From: Barnesiella intestinihominis YIT 11860 | GTDB lineage: Bacteria; Bacteroidota; Bacteroidia; Bacteroidales; Barnesiellaceae | DNA: 64,000 bases | Assembly: GCF_000296465.1 (NCBI RefSeq) | Contig: NZ_JH815204.1 | Location: 62,001 to 126,000 of the forward strand | Reading direction: 5' to 3' | Part shown: piece after piece, positions 1-10,441 of the stretch | Layout of the letters: each line of letters opens with the position of its first letter | Position numbering within the stretch: position 1 is the stretch's first letter | Program-made: the position numbers and the translations under genes | The notes under the pieces: generated by a model | Told to the model about the DNA's origin: nothing | Seen by the model: the letters and a program-made list of their open reading frames with translations, nothing else | The model's database searches: none

Positions 1-3000
1 TGATATCCGGTGTTCGGTGTGGCTGTTAATAGAGCAGTCACGTTACCCATATCTTCGTTTCCCGAGCGGACCGACAGCCGGTGCGAGCCTGTTTCGAACT
101 CGGCAGTTAGTTCGGTATCTTCCATAACGGTCACGGGTCTTGGATTCTCGGTATTCCCGTCATTCCATCGGGCAAATTGGAATCCTTCGTTGGGTAAGGC
201 GGAGAGAATAACAACTGTACCCTCGGCATATTCACCCGAACCTTCTACTATATCCGTGGTGGCGTCAGCTGTTACTGAAAGGCTGTGCAGCGGTAAGAAT
301 TCGGCAGTCAGTTCGGTATCTTCCATAACGGTTACGGGTCTTGGATTCTCGGTGCTTCCGTCATTCCACCGGGCGAACTGGAATCCTTCGTTGGGTAAGG
401 CGGAGAGAATAACAACTGTACCTTCGGCATATTCACCCGAACCTTCTACTATACCTGTGGTGGTATTGTCAGCCGCTACCGAAAGGCTGTGCAGCGGTAA
501 GAATTCGGCAGTTAGTTCGGTATCGTCCATAACGGTCATGGGTCTTGGATTCTCGGTACTTCCGTCATTCCACCGGGCGAACTGGAATCCTTCGTTGGGT
601 AAAGCGGAGAGAATAACAATTGTGCTTTCGGCGTATTCACCCGAGCCTTTCACCGTACCCATAGTTGCATCGTTCGATAAGACAGATAATCGGCAGACCG
701 CGGTGAATTCCGCAGTTAAAGATAGTTCGGATTCTACGGTGATCTTACGAGGGTTCTCGGTATTTCCGTCGCTCCATCGAGCGAATAGGTATCCGACTTT
801 GGGGGTAGCGGAAATTCTGACGATTTCACCGTCTTCGTACAGGCCTCCTCCCGATACGCTACCTTTCTCAATATCGGTCGAGAGGACAATCGTGTAGGAG
901 GCTCCATCATTGCGCAAGTCAGTGAAGTTGCTCCAATAGTCTGCTTCGTGGTATCGGGTCTTGCTGCCTATTGGCACATATAATTTTGTAGTGTAATCTT
1001 CAAAGGTCGTCTCGGAGATAGTCGGCGGGATAGAAGCCGAAGAAATTATTCGTTCCAATCCATCACAACCGTAGAATGCGAAATCTCCTATGTGGGTTAC
1101 CGTAGATGGAATGGAAATGGAATCTATCAAAGCCATGTCTTGGCAGATTCCTGATGGAATCAGACGTACATTTTTACCAAAGGTAAAGGCGGTTACCGTT
1201 TCAGGGAACGAGGTCGCAAAATCGGAACAATTTCGGGCATCCCATATAACCGACTTCAACCGGACACAATCCCCGAAAGCCTCTGCTCCTATGCTCGTCA
1301 GACTCATGGGAATAGAGACTGTGGATAGTCCACAGCCGTAGAAGGCTTTGCTGCCGATATTTGTCAGTGAGTTTCCGAGGTTCACCACTGTCACGCCCGA
1401 ACAGCCGGAGAAAGCCTCCGCCCCGATATAGGTCGCGCCTTCGGGCAATGTTATTTCGTCTATCGCTTCCAATCTCCGGCAGAGGAAAGCGGGAATCCGT
1501 TCTACCCCCTCTCCGAAAGTGAATGAGGCGATATTCGGGCTGGCATTGAAGGGAGATGATGTAAAGTCCGAACACCAGCGCGCATTCCATATTACCGATG
1601 TCAATGCCATGCAGTCGTTGAAAGCATCGGCTCCGATGGTCGTTGTAGATAGAGGTATGCTTATGGATTGCAGCCCGATACAGTTTTTGAATACTCCATT
1701 TCCCAAAGTCGTCGTTTTTTGAGGAAGGATTATCTCGGTCAACCTTTCCATACCGAAACAGAGATAGGCAGGAATTTTTTCCACGTTTTCCCCGAAAGCG
1801 AATGCAGTGATATTGGGGCAGGTGTTGAATCCCGCAGAGTTTTCAGCACTGGTGAAGTCTGTGCAAGTACGAGCATTCCATCTTACCGAGGTTATTCCCG
1901 GGCATTCTTTGAATGCAGCCCTACCCATATATGTCACGGACTCGGGTATGGATATCTCTGAAATTTGTGTTATGCCGGAGCAAAGATACGCGGGAATCTT
2001 CTCTACATTTTCTCCGAAAGTGAACGAGGTGATGTTGGGACAGGTGTTGAATTGAGGTGAATAGGCCGAATTTGAGAAATTTGCGCATTTACGCGCTTTC
2101 CATACGACCGATGTCAGTTCCGTACAATTTTTGAACGCCTCTTTCCCGATGCTTGTCACCGATTCGGGAATAGTCACGGAAGTGAGTTTTTCCATATCCT
2201 CGCAAATGCCTTCCGGAATCTTTTCCACATTATCGCCGAATGTAAACGAGGTGATAACGGAGGTAGGGAAGACATTGTCTCTACTGAACGAACAATCTCG
2301 CGCATTCCATGTAACCGATTTCAGATTCAAGCAACCGGAAAAAGCGTTGGCTCTTACGCCTTCCAAATTTTGAGGGATCGTGATGGAGCTTAATTTTACA
2401 CACCCGGAAAAGGCTTCTCTTCCGATTATCCCGGTTACGCCATCGGGAATGGATACAGAGGTTAACTTCGTGCAATCTTTGAACGAGGTATGGCCTATGT
2501 ATGAGACTGTGGCCGGAATGTCGACGGTGGTTAAACCGGTGCAGCCCTCGAAACAGTTGTCGCCTATGCCTGTGAGGGTGGAGGGAAATGTGATAGAGGA
2601 AAGAGCCGTACAGTCGGAAAAAGCCGATGTGCCTATTCCCGTAATCTTTTCGGGTATAGATATATGTATCAGACTTTTACAACCCGAGAATGCTGTTGAA
2701 CTTATTTCCGTGACACTATTGGGTATGTCGATGGACGTCAATGCCGTACAGGAGCTAAACGCAGATTCACTGATGACTGTCACACTGTTGGGTATGGAAA
2801 CCGAGGTCAGTCCGGTGCAATTGGCAAAAGCTCCTTTTTCTATTTTTTTTATTCCGCTCTCGATAATGACTGTTGTCAGTTTGCTGCATCCGGCAAAAGC
2901 TCTTTCCCATTGAGTTGCGTTTCCGGGAATACGGATTGATGTCAATTGGGTCGAGCTGAAAGCGTTATTTTCTATTATGGTTACACTATTGGGTATATTT

Positions 3001-3346
3001 ACGGAAGATAGACCCGAATAGTCAAAAGCCCCATTCCCGATTTTTGTCACGCTTTCGGGAATCTCGACAGATATCAATTTTTTACAGCTCTTGAAGGCTT
3101 GCTGCCCTATTTCGGCACCCGATACATTTTGCTGTTGTAGGTGACTGTCTTGGGTATTTTCACATGCCCCGAATAAGAGTTCCCGGAATAGGGAGTCCCA
3201 TTGTGGGTAACATATACCTCCGAATCTGAAAATTCTTTGTAATTGTAATAGATTCCTCCGCTCTCGAAATCGTAAGCGAGTGCATGCATCGAGAACATCA
3301 GCCCGGTTATTACCGGCAGCCATTTCTGTACTCGTGTTTTCATCAT
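1..3346 (-). pseudogene. BspA-like leucine-rich repeat surface protein with InlB-type repeats, frameshifted, 3' end outside window
   Basis: Predicted secreted surface protein, probably an adhesin. The start at 3346 (or 3343) opens a signal peptide (MMKTRVQKWLPV, then a hydrophobic run ending ALA). About 60 residues later the frame hits TAG at 3107-3109. Reading one frame over, the next codons give EIGQQAFKSCKKLISVEIP, the canonical BspA (LRR_5) repeat, and this frame stays open to the window edge. One extra G near 3110 (GTGCCG+G+AAATA) would join the halves as YRVPEIGQQAF. The body has about ten LRR units, then longer units with VxWNAR and ITxFTFGxNVExIP motifs, then four InlB/Listeria-Bacteroides repeats. 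Either a real frameshift or an assembly error; no start codon with a signal peptide was seen in the second frame. The C-terminal end lies beyond base 1. Confidence 0.85.
96..890 (-). repeat. Four tandem InlB/Listeria-Bacteroides repeats, about 204 bp each
   Basis: Units begin near 96, 297, 501 and 705, giving periods of 201, 204 and 204 bp (67-68 codons), so the reading frame is kept. The first three copies are nearly identical at DNA level (each carries SALPNEGFQFARWNDG on the minus strand); the fourth has diverged. Such near-identity suggests recent duplication or gene conversion. Confidence 0.9.
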
Positions 3347-4086
3347 ATGTATAAATTTTGTGTTGCCTCCCTGTCCCCCTTCGTTCGGCATTTAAAATAG
3401 AAAAGCGTGGGAACTTGTCAGTTTATCTAATAAGAGGTATCGCCAAACACCCAACACAAAATAAACAGCCAACCCACGCCAGTCGTATAACAACACCGCA
3501 TGGGCGATTGATTGTATACGCAAGCATGAACGTTTGTACCGTCTATCCCTTGTGTTTTGAAAATTGGCGATTTTCTTATTAAGGATAAAACTAAACGCTT
3601 CAATAATATGTATTTGCCGGAAGAGACCATTGTCTTTCCTGCACCGCAAAGATAGATAGGTCAAGAGAAGAATAAAATCAAATTTAAGTATTTGAATTTT
3701 TGTTCTCTACCGGATAATACTTGTTTTATTCTGCGCCGTAAAAACGTTCATGCCGGGTTGGCGCAGGTAATATAGAGTATTCAGATCGTTTTATTTTATT
3801 GGGGAGGGGGTATATAGATAGGGGAGTCCAGACTCTGTTACTTTCCCTGCCAAAGAAAGTCCTTGTTACATTATTCACTTTCTTTATTCATTTTTCTCAG
3901 CAGCGAGAAGAACGAACAAAGAAGCACCGCCGCAGTTATCGGGCTTAACGGTTTGCCGCCACGGTCACCGTTGGGGTCTGCGGAACTCGCATTTGCTCAA
4001 ACAGTCCTCGCCCTCTTTCCTCCGTCTCCCTTGCGTCTTCACCGCCCGATAAAGGCGGGGACTTTTTCCGTTTTTGAGAGCTTTTC
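3347..4086. other. Intergenic region upstream of the LRR gene; no gene seen
   Basis: No convincing coding frame. A minus-strand TATCTTTG (3647-3654) fits the Bacteroidetes -7 element, which would give the LRR gene a leader of about 300 nt, but no TTG sits at the right distance. The part after about 3990 grades into GC-rich repeat sequence. Confidence 0.4.
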
Positions 4087-4262
4087 TAACCCCTCCGTCA
4101 CTGCGTGCCACCTCCCCTATATTTCCTTACGGAAACACCCCGTAATGCTACGGGGTACGGCAAGGGAGGAGGGTGGGTGTAACCCTCTATTCATTGCAGA
4201 GAAGTGCACCTATATCGCATTACGACAACCCGTAAGGCTACGGGACACGGCAGGGAGGAGTG
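4087..4262. repeat. GC-rich palindromic intergenic repeat, island 1
   Basis: Contains the family pattern CCCCTCCGTCACTGCGTGCC, then CACCTCCCCTATATTT, an ACACCCCGTAATGCTACGGGG hairpin and GGCAAGGGAGGAGGG. A second partial unit follows at 4219-4262 (ACCCGTAAGGCTACGGG, CGGCAGGGAGGAG). The CCTCCC and GGGAGG ends pair, so the element could fold into a long hairpin. It lies just after the metH stop. Confidence 0.8.
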
Positions 4263-4281
4263 TAAGAGTACCCCTCTATTA

Positions 4282-7200
4282 TTATACCGATAGCCATTTG
4301 CCGGTCTCTTCGGGGGTGAAGCCTCTTTGGTGGGCATAGTGTTCGCGCTGGGTTTCGTCGATGTGCCCGATGTGGAAGTAGCGGGCATCGGGGTGTGCGA
4401 TGTAGAGTCCGGCGACAGAGGCATTGGGCATCATGGCGCCGTTTTCGGTGAGGGTTATTCCGATACGCGAGAAGTCTAACGCTCTGTCCCAATCGAAGAA
4501 AAGGGAATGGTCGGGCAGGGAGGGATAGCCTACTGCCGGACGTATTCCCCTATACCGGACGGAGAGGAGGGACTGCAAGTCGAGGTCGGGTTCATCGGGG
4601 GCGTAACCCCAAAATTCTCGGCGTATTTGCCGGTGCAGCCATTCTGCGGCAGCCTCGGCAAGACGGTCGGCGAGGGATTGGAGCAGGAGGGCGGTATAGT
4701 CGTCTCCGTCCCGACGCAAGAGCTCTATGCGACGTTGTATCTCGTTTCCGGCGGTGACGGCGAATAGTCCGGCATAATCGGGTTTCCCGTCGTTGGCGGG
4801 GCGAATGAAGTCGCTTAAAGAATAGTAGTGGGCATTGGCTTCGGATTTACGCACTTGTTGCCGCAGACAGGGTATGTCGAAATCGCTGTCGGGTAGCCGC
4901 AGTCGTATGATATTGTCGTAAGAGGCGGCTTCGGCAAGTAGATAGCAGACTTGTGGGGAGGTGTTGTTTTCTGCTTCGAGGGTGTCGAGCAGACGATTCG
5001 CCTCTTTGTAGAGCTGCATGGCTTCGGCGGCTTTGGCTCTCTCGGCCGATGGGAAAGAGGCGAGCCAGACGGCTTTGCAGTGGTCGCACCCTTGCATGTC
5101 GGCTATGGAGGCATAGCCTGCGCCTATTTTCCATACGGAGAAGAATGCCCGCCAGTTGATGAAAGGTCGTATGTCGCCGACAGTGACGGGGACGGTGTGC
5201 AATCCCATTTGCCGAGGCCGGGGGGCGGTATATGTGTCCCAATCTATGTAGGGGGCGTATCTTTCGGCTTCGGATAGGGTGACTAAATCGACCGGTTTCA
5301 AGGAGTTGCGCAGTGCTTCTTGTTCGGTGCGTATGCTGCGGATAAACTCCTCACGAGTTTGGGGATTGAGCAGTTGTGCGGCGATAAGCGGGTTTTGCGA
5401 TGCGTCGCCGGCATGTATGACCGCACCGCTGTAACACGGGGCGATTTTGACGGCCGTGTGGAGTTTCGAGGTGGTAGCTCCGCCTATGATGACCGGTGTG
5501 TGCAGTCCTGCTTTTTCCATTTCGGAAACGACGTGGCACATCTCTTCGAGGGAGGGGGTGATGAGTCCGCTCAACCCTATGAAATCGACTTGTTCGGCAA
5601 TGGCTCGCTCCACGATTTTTTCGGCCGGAACCATCACGCCGAGGTCGATTACCTCGAAGTTGTTGCAGGCGAGAATGACGGCGACGATGTTTTTCCCGAT
5701 GTCGTGCACATCGCCCTTGACTGTGGCTACAATGAATTTTCCCCGTTTGGAGGTTTCTCCATTGCGGGTATTTTCCTGCTCGATGAGTGGTTGCAATATA
5801 CCCACTGCTTGCTTCATGGTGCGGGCGCTCTTGACGACTTGGGGAAGGAACATTTTCCCGTCGCCGAAAAGTTGTCCCACCCGGTTCATGCCGTCCATGA
5901 GGGGTTGCTCGATGACGGCGAGTGCCGAGCCGTATTGACGGACGGCCTCTGCGAGGTCGGTTTCGAGGTGTGTCGATATGCCTTTGACGAGAGCTTGTTT
6001 CAGTCGGTCGGCGACAGGTTGCCGATGACGGTCTTCGTCGATATTGTTTTCTTTTTTGACTGCTTCGCCCCGATGTTTCTCGGCGAAGTCGATGAGACGT
6101 TCGGTCGCATCTGGCCGACGGTTCAATACGACATCTTCGATGAGCGCAAGAGTTTCGGTCGGTAGATCGTCGTAGGTAATCGATGTGGCGGGATTGACAA
6201 TCGCCATGTCGAGCCCGTTGCGGATAGCATGATAAAGAAAGACGGCGTGCATGGCTTCGCGAATGAAATTGTTGCCTCGGAACGAAAAGGAGAGGTTGCT
6301 CACGCCTCCGCTCACTTTCGCTCCCGGCAGGTTTTCGTGTATCCAAGCCGTAGCTCGAATGAAGTCTACCGCATAGTTGTCGTGGCTGTCGATTCCGGTA
6401 GCTATCGCCAACACGTTGGGATCGAATATAATGTCGCAAGGCGCTAATCCTGCTTCTTCGGTGAGGAGCTTGTAAGCCCGGGCGCAGACTTCGATTTTCC
6501 GTTCATAGGTATCGGCTTGGCCTTTTTCGTCGAAAGCCATGACGACTACCGCCGCTCCTAACCGTTTGATTTCAAGGGCATGCGCGAGGAATGTTTCTTC
6601 TCCTTCTTTCAGGCTGATGGAGTTGACGATGGCTTTCCCTTGCAGACATTTCAAGCCGGCGGAGATAACCTCCCATTCGGAAGAGTCTATCATTACAGGA
6701 ACCCGATAAATGTCGGGCTCGGAGACGATGAGATTCAAGAAGTCTACCATCTCTTTGCGGGCATCGAGCATGGCATCGTCCATGTTGATGTCGATGATTT
6801 GTGCGCCGGCCTCGACCTGTTTGCGTGCGATATCGAGCGCTTCGGTATAGTTCTTTTCGTGAATGAGCCTCAGGAATTTGCGAGAGCCTGCCACGTTGCA
6901 GCGTTCGCCTATGTTGACGAAATTGTTTTCGGGGCAGACAACGAGGTCTTCGAGCCCGCAGATGTGCAGACGATTGTCTTTCGCGATGGGACGGCGGGGC
7001 GAGGCATTTTGTGTGATTTCCCGATAGCGGGCTATGTGCTCGGGTGTCGTTCCGCAACAACCACCCACGATATTTACCAGTCCCTCGTCGATAAATTCTT
7101 TTATTTGTGCAGCCATCGATGCGGGCGTTTCGTCATATTCGCCCAACCGATTGGGCAGTCCGGCATTGGGGTAAGCACTGATGTAATAGGGGGAGATCGA

Positions 7201-7965
7201 TGCCAACCGATGTAGATAGGGTTTCATTTCTCTTGCTCCGAACGAACAGTTCAAACCTACCGAGAGAATTTCGGCATGGGAGACTGCCGTAAGAAAGGCT
7301 TCGAGAGTTTGTCCCGATAGCGTTCGCCCGCTCTCGGTGACTGTTACCGAGAGCATGACAGGAAGCTCTCGTCCTGTCGCTTTCATAGATTCCTGTGCAG
7401 CAAAAAGGGCGGCTTTGGCGTTGAGCGTGTCGAAAATGGTTTCGATGAGCAGAAGGTCCACGCCACCTTCTATCAAGGCCGTGATTTGCTCCCGATAGGC
7501 TGTCGCGAGTGTGTCGAAGTCGAGATTTCGCAAAGCGGGATTCTCCATATCGGGGGACATGGAACAGCTTTTGTTCGTGGGCCCTATCGAACCGGCCACG
7601 AATCGGGGTTTATCGGGTGTTGAATAGTCGTCGGCAGCCTTCCGGGCTATGCGGGCGGCTGCCCGGTTTATTTCCTTTACCTGGCTTTCCAAACGGTAGT
7701 CTGCCATCGATATGGCGTTGGCATTGAAGCTATTCGTCTCGATGATGTCGGCTCCGGCTTCGAGGTAGGCACGGTGTATCTCGTCGATGAGGTGTGGTGC
7801 GGTGAGACAGAGCAAATCGTTGTTCCCTTTTAATTCCACTGCCGAATCGGGGAACAACGAACCTCTGAAATCTTGCTCGTTCAGTCCGTAACGTTGTATC
7901 ATCGTTCCCATAGCTCCGTCGAGAATGAGAATGCGTTGGTCGAGTAGTTGTTTCAATGTCTGCAT
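4282..7965 (-). CDS. metH: Cobalamin-dependent methionine synthase (EC 2.1.1.13)
   Basis: Transfers the methyl group of 5-methyltetrahydrofolate to homocysteine through cob(I)alamin, giving methionine in the cytosol. At 1227 residues it has full family length. Domains in order: homocysteine-binding barrel with zinc-ligand cysteines C240 and C303/C304 ([10 protein letters not shown]); pterin-binding domain from about 350 to 620; helical cap and cobalamin-binding Rossmann domain with DVHDIG at 752-757, where H754 is the lower cobalt ligand; and a C-terminal reactivation domain that binds S-adenosylmethionine ([17 protein letters not shown]). All modules are present and intact. It lies on the same strand as ruvC but 452 bp downstream, with its own promoter module. 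No cobalamin riboswitch could be recognised upstream by eye. Confidence 0.98.
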   Translation of the reverse strand: MQTLKQLLDQRILILDGAMGTMIQRYGLNEQDFRGSLFPDSAVELKGNNDLLCLTAPHLIDEIHRAYLEAGADIIETNSFNANAISMADYRLESQVKEINRAAARIARKAADDYSTPDKPRFVAGSIGPTNKSCSMSPDMENPALRNLDFDTLATAYREQITALIEGGVDLLLIETIFDTLNAKAALFAAQESMKATGRELPVMLSVTVTESGRTLSGQTLEAFLTAVSHAEILSVGLNCSFGAREMKPYLHRLASISPYYISAYPNAGLPNRLGEYDETPASMAAQIKEFIDEGLVNIVGGCCGTTPEHIARYREITQNASPRRPIAKDNRLHICGLEDLVVCPENNFVNIGERCNVAGSRKFLRLIHEKNYTEALDIARKQVEAGAQIIDINMDDAMLDARKEMVDFLNLIVSEPDIYRVPVMIDSSEWEVISAGLKCLQGKAIVNSISLKEGEETFLAHALEIKRLGAAVVVMAFDEKGQADTYERKIEVCARAYKLLTEEAGLAPCDIIFDPNVLAIATGIDSHDNYAVDFIRATAWIHENLPGAKVSGGVSNLSFSFRGNNFIREAMHAVFLYHAIRNGLDMAIVNPATSITYDDLPTETLALIEDVVLNRRPDATERLIDFAEKHRGEAVKKENNIDEDRHRQPVADRLKQALVKGISTHLETDLAEAVRQYGSALAVIEQPLMDGMNRVGQLFGDGKMFLPQVVKSARTMKQAVGILQPLIEQENTRNGETSKRGKFIVATVKGDVHDIGKNIVAVILACNNFEVIDLGVMVPAEKIVERAIAEQVDFIGLSGLITPSLEEMCHVVSEMEKAGLHTPVIIGGATTSKLHTAVKIAPCYSGAVIHAGDASQNPLIAAQLLNPQTREEFIRSIRTEQEALRNSLKPVDLVTLSEAERYAPYIDWDTYTAPRPRQMGLHTVPVTVGDIRPFINWRAFFSVWKIGAGYASIADMQGCDHCKAVWLASFPSAERAKAAEAMQLYKEANRLLDTLEAENNTSPQVCYLLAEAASYDNIIRLRLPDSDFDIPCLRQQVRKSEANAHYYSLSDFIRPANDGKPDYAGLFAVTAGNEIQRRIELLRRDGDDYTALLLQSLADRLAEAAAEWLHRQIRREFWGYAPDEPDLDLQSLLSVRYRGIRPAVGYPSLPDHSLFFDWDRALDFSRIGITLTENGAMMPNASVAGLYIAHPDARYFHIGHIDETQREHYAHQRGFTPEETGKWLSV

Positions 7966-8063
7966 ATATCTCGGTCTATGATTGTCATATAACGAAAGAT
8001 AAGAATCGGATAAAATGAATATGTTCGTTTTTTACCGAACCGTAGTCTGCTTTTCGCATTTGC

Positions 8064-8094
8064 CGAAGATACGGAAAGCTGGGAACAGCGACAA
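8064..8094 (-). promoter_or_regulatory. Bacteroidetes-type promoter of metH
   Basis: On the minus strand TTG (8092-8094) is followed by 20 nt and TATCTTCG (8064-8071), a one-base variant of the TAnnTTTG -7 element. It would start transcription about 90 nt upstream of metH. It is the downstream part of a 68-bp module shared with the lgt promoter. Confidence 0.6.
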
Positions 8095-8131
8095 ACGAAA
8101 ATCTCATTTCCGACTTGGCTATGCCGAACCG
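8064..8131 (-). repeat. 68-bp dispersed promoter module, copy at metH
   Basis: On the minus strand it begins CGGTTCGGCATAG and runs to TATCTTCG. It aligns without gaps to 19217-19284 on the plus strand, sharing TTCGGCATAG, TCGGAAA and TTTTCGTTTGTC. The most conserved part lies upstream of and across the -33 element. Confidence 0.7.
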
Positions 8132-8417
8132 TGTCCTATCTTCGCAGTTACAAATATAGGGATAATTGTTGTTTTGTCTACCGAAATATTTGTTGTTTGA
8201 AATGGAGTATGCAGTGGATTATTCTATTTTTGACCTTATTTTGTAGAGAAAATATTTGAATTTTCTTTTGTGTTTAGATATAATGTTCGTGGGCTACTGA
8301 TTCGTGTCACAGAAGGCAAGAGGGGCACGCCGTTGTATCGGACGTATATTTGTTTGAAAGAAAATCGAGGTGAGGAGATGCCGGTCGTTTGTCGTTCGAT
8401 AAAATGATAGCTCCCTG

Positions 8418-9005
8418 TTATTTTGGGTCGGATTTCTTTCCAGACGATACTTTATCGGGATTTTTGTTGATGAAGTCTTTCCAACTGTTGTAGCTTTTTT
8501 CGAGATGAGGCCGGTTGGTCTGGTAGAAATGGCAGAGAGCGGCGGCCAATCCGTCGGTGGCATCGAGAAGGGGTGGCATATTTTCATCGGGGATATGCAG
8601 AATGCGCTGTAACATGGCGGCGACTTGTTCTTTCGATGCACTTCCGTTTCCGGTAATCGACATTTTGATTTTTAACGGAGCGTATTCGGTAATGGGAATG
8701 TCGCGGGAGAGCGCGGCTGCCATAGCGACTCCTTGCGCTCGTCCGAGTTTCAGCATGGATTGCACGTTCTTTCCGAAGAATGGAGCTTCGATAGCCATCT
8801 CGTCTGGAAGATATTGTTCGATGAGGCCTAAGACCCGCTCGAAAATGCGACGTAATCGCAGATAGTGACTTTCGAATTTGTTTAATTGAATCACGCCCAG
8901 AGTCATCAGTTCGGGGGTGTTACCGACGATACGCAAGACTCCGTAGCCCATGACGTTGGTCCCGGGGTCGATGCCGATAATAATTCTATCGTTTGTCGTG
9001 TTCAT
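8418..9005 (-). CDS. ruvC: Crossover junction endodeoxyribonuclease RuvC
   Basis: Holliday junction resolvase that cuts four-way junctions symmetrically after RuvAB branch migration during recombinational repair. The 195-residue product has the RNase H-like fold signature [12 protein letters not shown], and the four acidic catalytic residues are visible as D13, E73 (IEAPFF), D148 and D151 ([11 protein letters not shown]). The central AQGVAMAAA helix is also typical. The start directly abuts the stop of the DUF4286 gene, so the two are almost certainly one transcript. The lysine-rich C-terminus is slightly longer than in E. coli. Confidence 0.97.
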   Translation of the reverse strand: MNTTNDRIIIGIDPGTNVMGYGVLRIVGNTPELMTLGVIQLNKFESHYLRLRRIFERVLGLIEQYLPDEMAIEAPFFGKNVQSMLKLGRAQGVAMAAALSRDIPITEYAPLKIKMSITGNGSASKEQVAAMLQRILHIPDENMPPLLDATDGLAAALCHFYQTNRPHLEKSYNSWKDFINKNPDKVSSGKKSDPK

Positions 9006-9314
9006 TTATAAGTCGATTACTTCCAATAGGGTACTGAATCCCAATACTTGCTTGCCGAATTTCTTTTGCATATCGCAGAGTAGTGTTTCTCCGCACTCTT
9101 CGTGCCAACGTTCGAGCGTATCGGTATCGGGCGATTTGAATTGCAGGGAAAGACTTATGCCTTCTTCCTCATTCTCAGCGAAAATACGGGTCAGTTGCGG
9201 TTCTTGTAAAGCTCCGTGTTCCAGTACAGCCGGAATATAGAAATTTTTTAACCAACTTATAAATTCATCTTTCCGAGAGTGATCGGCGTGGTATGTGGTG
9301 TTGAATATAATCAT
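9006..9314 (-). CDS. DUF4286 family protein
   Basis: A 102-residue cytosolic protein of unknown function that I recognise as DUF4286, a Bacteroidetes family. It begins MIIFNTTYHADHS and has alternating strands and helices that suggest a small alpha/beta (ferredoxin-like dimeric barrel) fold, but no catalytic motif is evident. The stop touches the ruvC start, the only functional hint. No signal peptide or membrane segment. Confidence 0.8.
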   Translation of the reverse strand: MIIFNTTYHADHSRKDEFISWLKNFYIPAVLEHGALQEPQLTRIFAENEEEGISLSLQFKSPDTDTLERWHEECGETLLCDMQKKFGKQVLGFSTLLEVIDL

Positions 9315-9463
9315 AGTGGTATGGGGTTATCTTGTTGTTCGGAGAACCATATTATTCTTTTGACAAAGGTAAAAAAAATGGGGGCAGGAGCCAAATTTAT
9401 TTGGCTCCTGCCGAATGCCTGTTGCCTCGGTCTATCGTGAAGGTAAAAAAACTTCTCAATATT

Positions 9464-9494
9464 TTGTACAGTCGTAAAAATAGTTTTATCTTTG
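9464..9494 (+). promoter_or_regulatory. Promoter of tRNA-Ala
   Basis: TTG (9464-9466), 20 nt, then TATCTTTG (9487-9494), a perfect match to the Bacteroidetes primary sigma consensus. The tRNA begins 12 nt further on. Confidence 0.8.
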
Positions 9495-9506
9495 CACCGC
9501 ATTAAG

Positions 9507-9580
9507 GGGGTATTAGCTCATCTGGCTAGAGCGCGACACTGGCAGTGTCGAGGTGAGCGGTTCGAGTCCGCTATACTCCA
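9507..9580 (+). tRNA. tRNA-Ala (anticodon GGC)
   Basis: A cloverleaf folds by eye: acceptor GGGGTAT/ATACTCC with one G-U pair, D stem GCTC/GAGC, anticodon stem CGACA/TGTCG around loop CTGGCAG with GGC at positions 34-36, and T stem AGCGG/CCGCT around TTCGAGT. The discriminator base is A and CCA is not encoded. It reads GCC and GCU alanine codons. Confidence 0.95.
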
Positions 9581-9616
9581 CATCGTTATCCGTCTTTTGA
9601 GGTACAACAGTTTATT

Positions 9617-9643
9617 CCCCGGTAAAACGGGGTTTCTTTTTTT
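9617..9643 (+). terminator. Rho-independent terminator of tRNA-Ala
   Basis: Stem CCCCG/CGGGG with a GTAAAA loop, followed by TTTCTTTTTTT. Confidence 0.85.
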
Positions 9644-9845
9644 ATGGGGGGCAAAAGAGATAATACAAAGCAATAGGGGTAATCACATAGTTTCTGTCGA
9701 ATGTGGCTTGCAATTATTGTATGCTTTTGCTGTACTGCTCATCGAGTTGTTCTTTATCTATATGTTTATCATGCTCTCGGGCGTATCTGACAAAATCACA
9801 CGGACAGTCTGCACTTAGTCGTGTGTGGTTTTCCGTGTATATTCC
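9644..9845. other. Intergenic stretch with a possible coding remnant
   Basis: No intact gene. On the minus strand at about 9700-9800 a short open stretch reads CPCDFVRYAREHDKHIDKEQ before a stop. It is charged and protein-like, and could be the last part of a decayed gene, but I cannot assign a family. It sits directly downstream of a tRNA gene, a common integration site. Confidence 0.25.
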
Positions 9846-9887
9846 AACCCCTCTCCCCGGAAACAATAGTCTCCGGGGAGAGGGGTT
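9846..9887. repeat. Perfect 16-bp inverted repeat
   Basis: AACCCCTCTCCCCGGA (9846-9861) pairs perfectly with 9872-9887 across a 10-nt loop. It opens repeat island 2 and has no following T tract. Confidence 0.85.
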
Positions 9888-9922
9888 GAGGAAAGTTTCA
9901 TAGTAATTTCTGATTATGAGAT

Positions 9923-10280
9923 TAACCCCTCCGTCCTTCGGACACCTCCCCTATATTTTGCGTTGCAAAACACAGAGGAGGAGGTTTAAAATATCCTTCC
10001 GATAGTAGAACATAAATCCTTATTCAAAGAGTCGACTTTCTTATTTTCAGAATATAGGGAAGAGGGAGATTCTTTTTCTTTTATAGTCTGGCATTTTCAT
10101 GTGGCGAGCAGGAACTATCCAACCTTCTTCCCTGCCGTGTCCCATAGCATTACGGGGCACGGCAAGGAAGAAGGGTATATGTCTGATATAAACCGGCTGA
10201 TGAGATACCGTTTTCAACCCCTCTGTCACTTCGTGCCACCTCCCCTATATTTTTGCATTGCAAAAACACAGAGGAGGAGG
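9923..10280. repeat. GC-rich palindromic intergenic repeat, island 2
   Basis: Starts with AACCCCTCCGTCCTTCGGAC, then CACCTCCCCTATATTTTGCG and ACAGAGGAGGAGG. About 140 bp of AT-richer sequence with AAGAGTCGACTT follows, then a unit with GCATTACGGGGCACGGCAAGG and a last CCCCTCTGTCACTTCGTGCC unit ending GAGGAGGAGG. Bases 9923-10121 are near-identical to 20468-20667. It lies just beyond the 3' end of the GEVED gene. Confidence 0.85.
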
Positions 10281-10373
10281 GTAAATACAATCCATTTCAT
10301 TCGTTAAAATTCGGGTCTATCCCTACTAAATTTCTACTGAGTTCGAACAACCGTACTTTATACCCGATCAATA

Positions 10374-10419
10374 AAAAAATCGTATCAGCTTATTGATAGA
10401 ATAAGCTGATACGATTTTT
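10374..10419 (-). terminator. Terminator after the GEVED/T9SS gene
   Basis: Nearly perfect inverted repeat AATCGTATCAGCTTAT / ATAAGCTGATACGATT with a seven-base loop and A/T runs on both sides, placed about 20 nt after the gene stop. Confidence 0.8.
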
Positions 10420-10441
10420 AACCTATTATGATCTTCCGGGG

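Larger units (their letters stand above)
7966..8417 (-). other. ruvC-metH intergenic region with promoter-bearing repeat
   Basis: No gene seen. The part nearest metH holds a promoter (8064-8094) within a 68-bp module that recurs upstream of lgt. The ruvC-proximal part shows no terminator hairpin. Confidence 0.6.

Noticed and set aside
96-890. CRISPR array at the left end
   Set aside because: The 204-bp units are in-frame protein repeats with no unique spacers and no cas genes nearby.
10-897. Long plus-strand open frame of 295 codons over the left end
   Set aside because: It is antisense to the InlB repeats. The minus frame gives clear LRR and InlB motifs; the plus frame only repeats because the DNA does.
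3100-3125. Programmed -1 frameshift in the LRR gene
   Set aside because: No slippery heptamer or stimulatory structure at the junction; a one-base deletion is simpler.
3392-3664. 90-codon minus-strand frame upstream of the LRR gene
   Set aside because: No motif or signal, low-complexity composition, probably the LRR leader.
5320-6165. Plus-strand frame of 281 codons inside metH
   Set aside because: Shadow of a GC-biased minus-strand gene that has complete MetH motifs.
7966-8300. Cobalamin riboswitch upstream of metH
   Set aside because: I could not find the B12-box or the expected paired stems by eye; the conserved part matches the promoter module instead.
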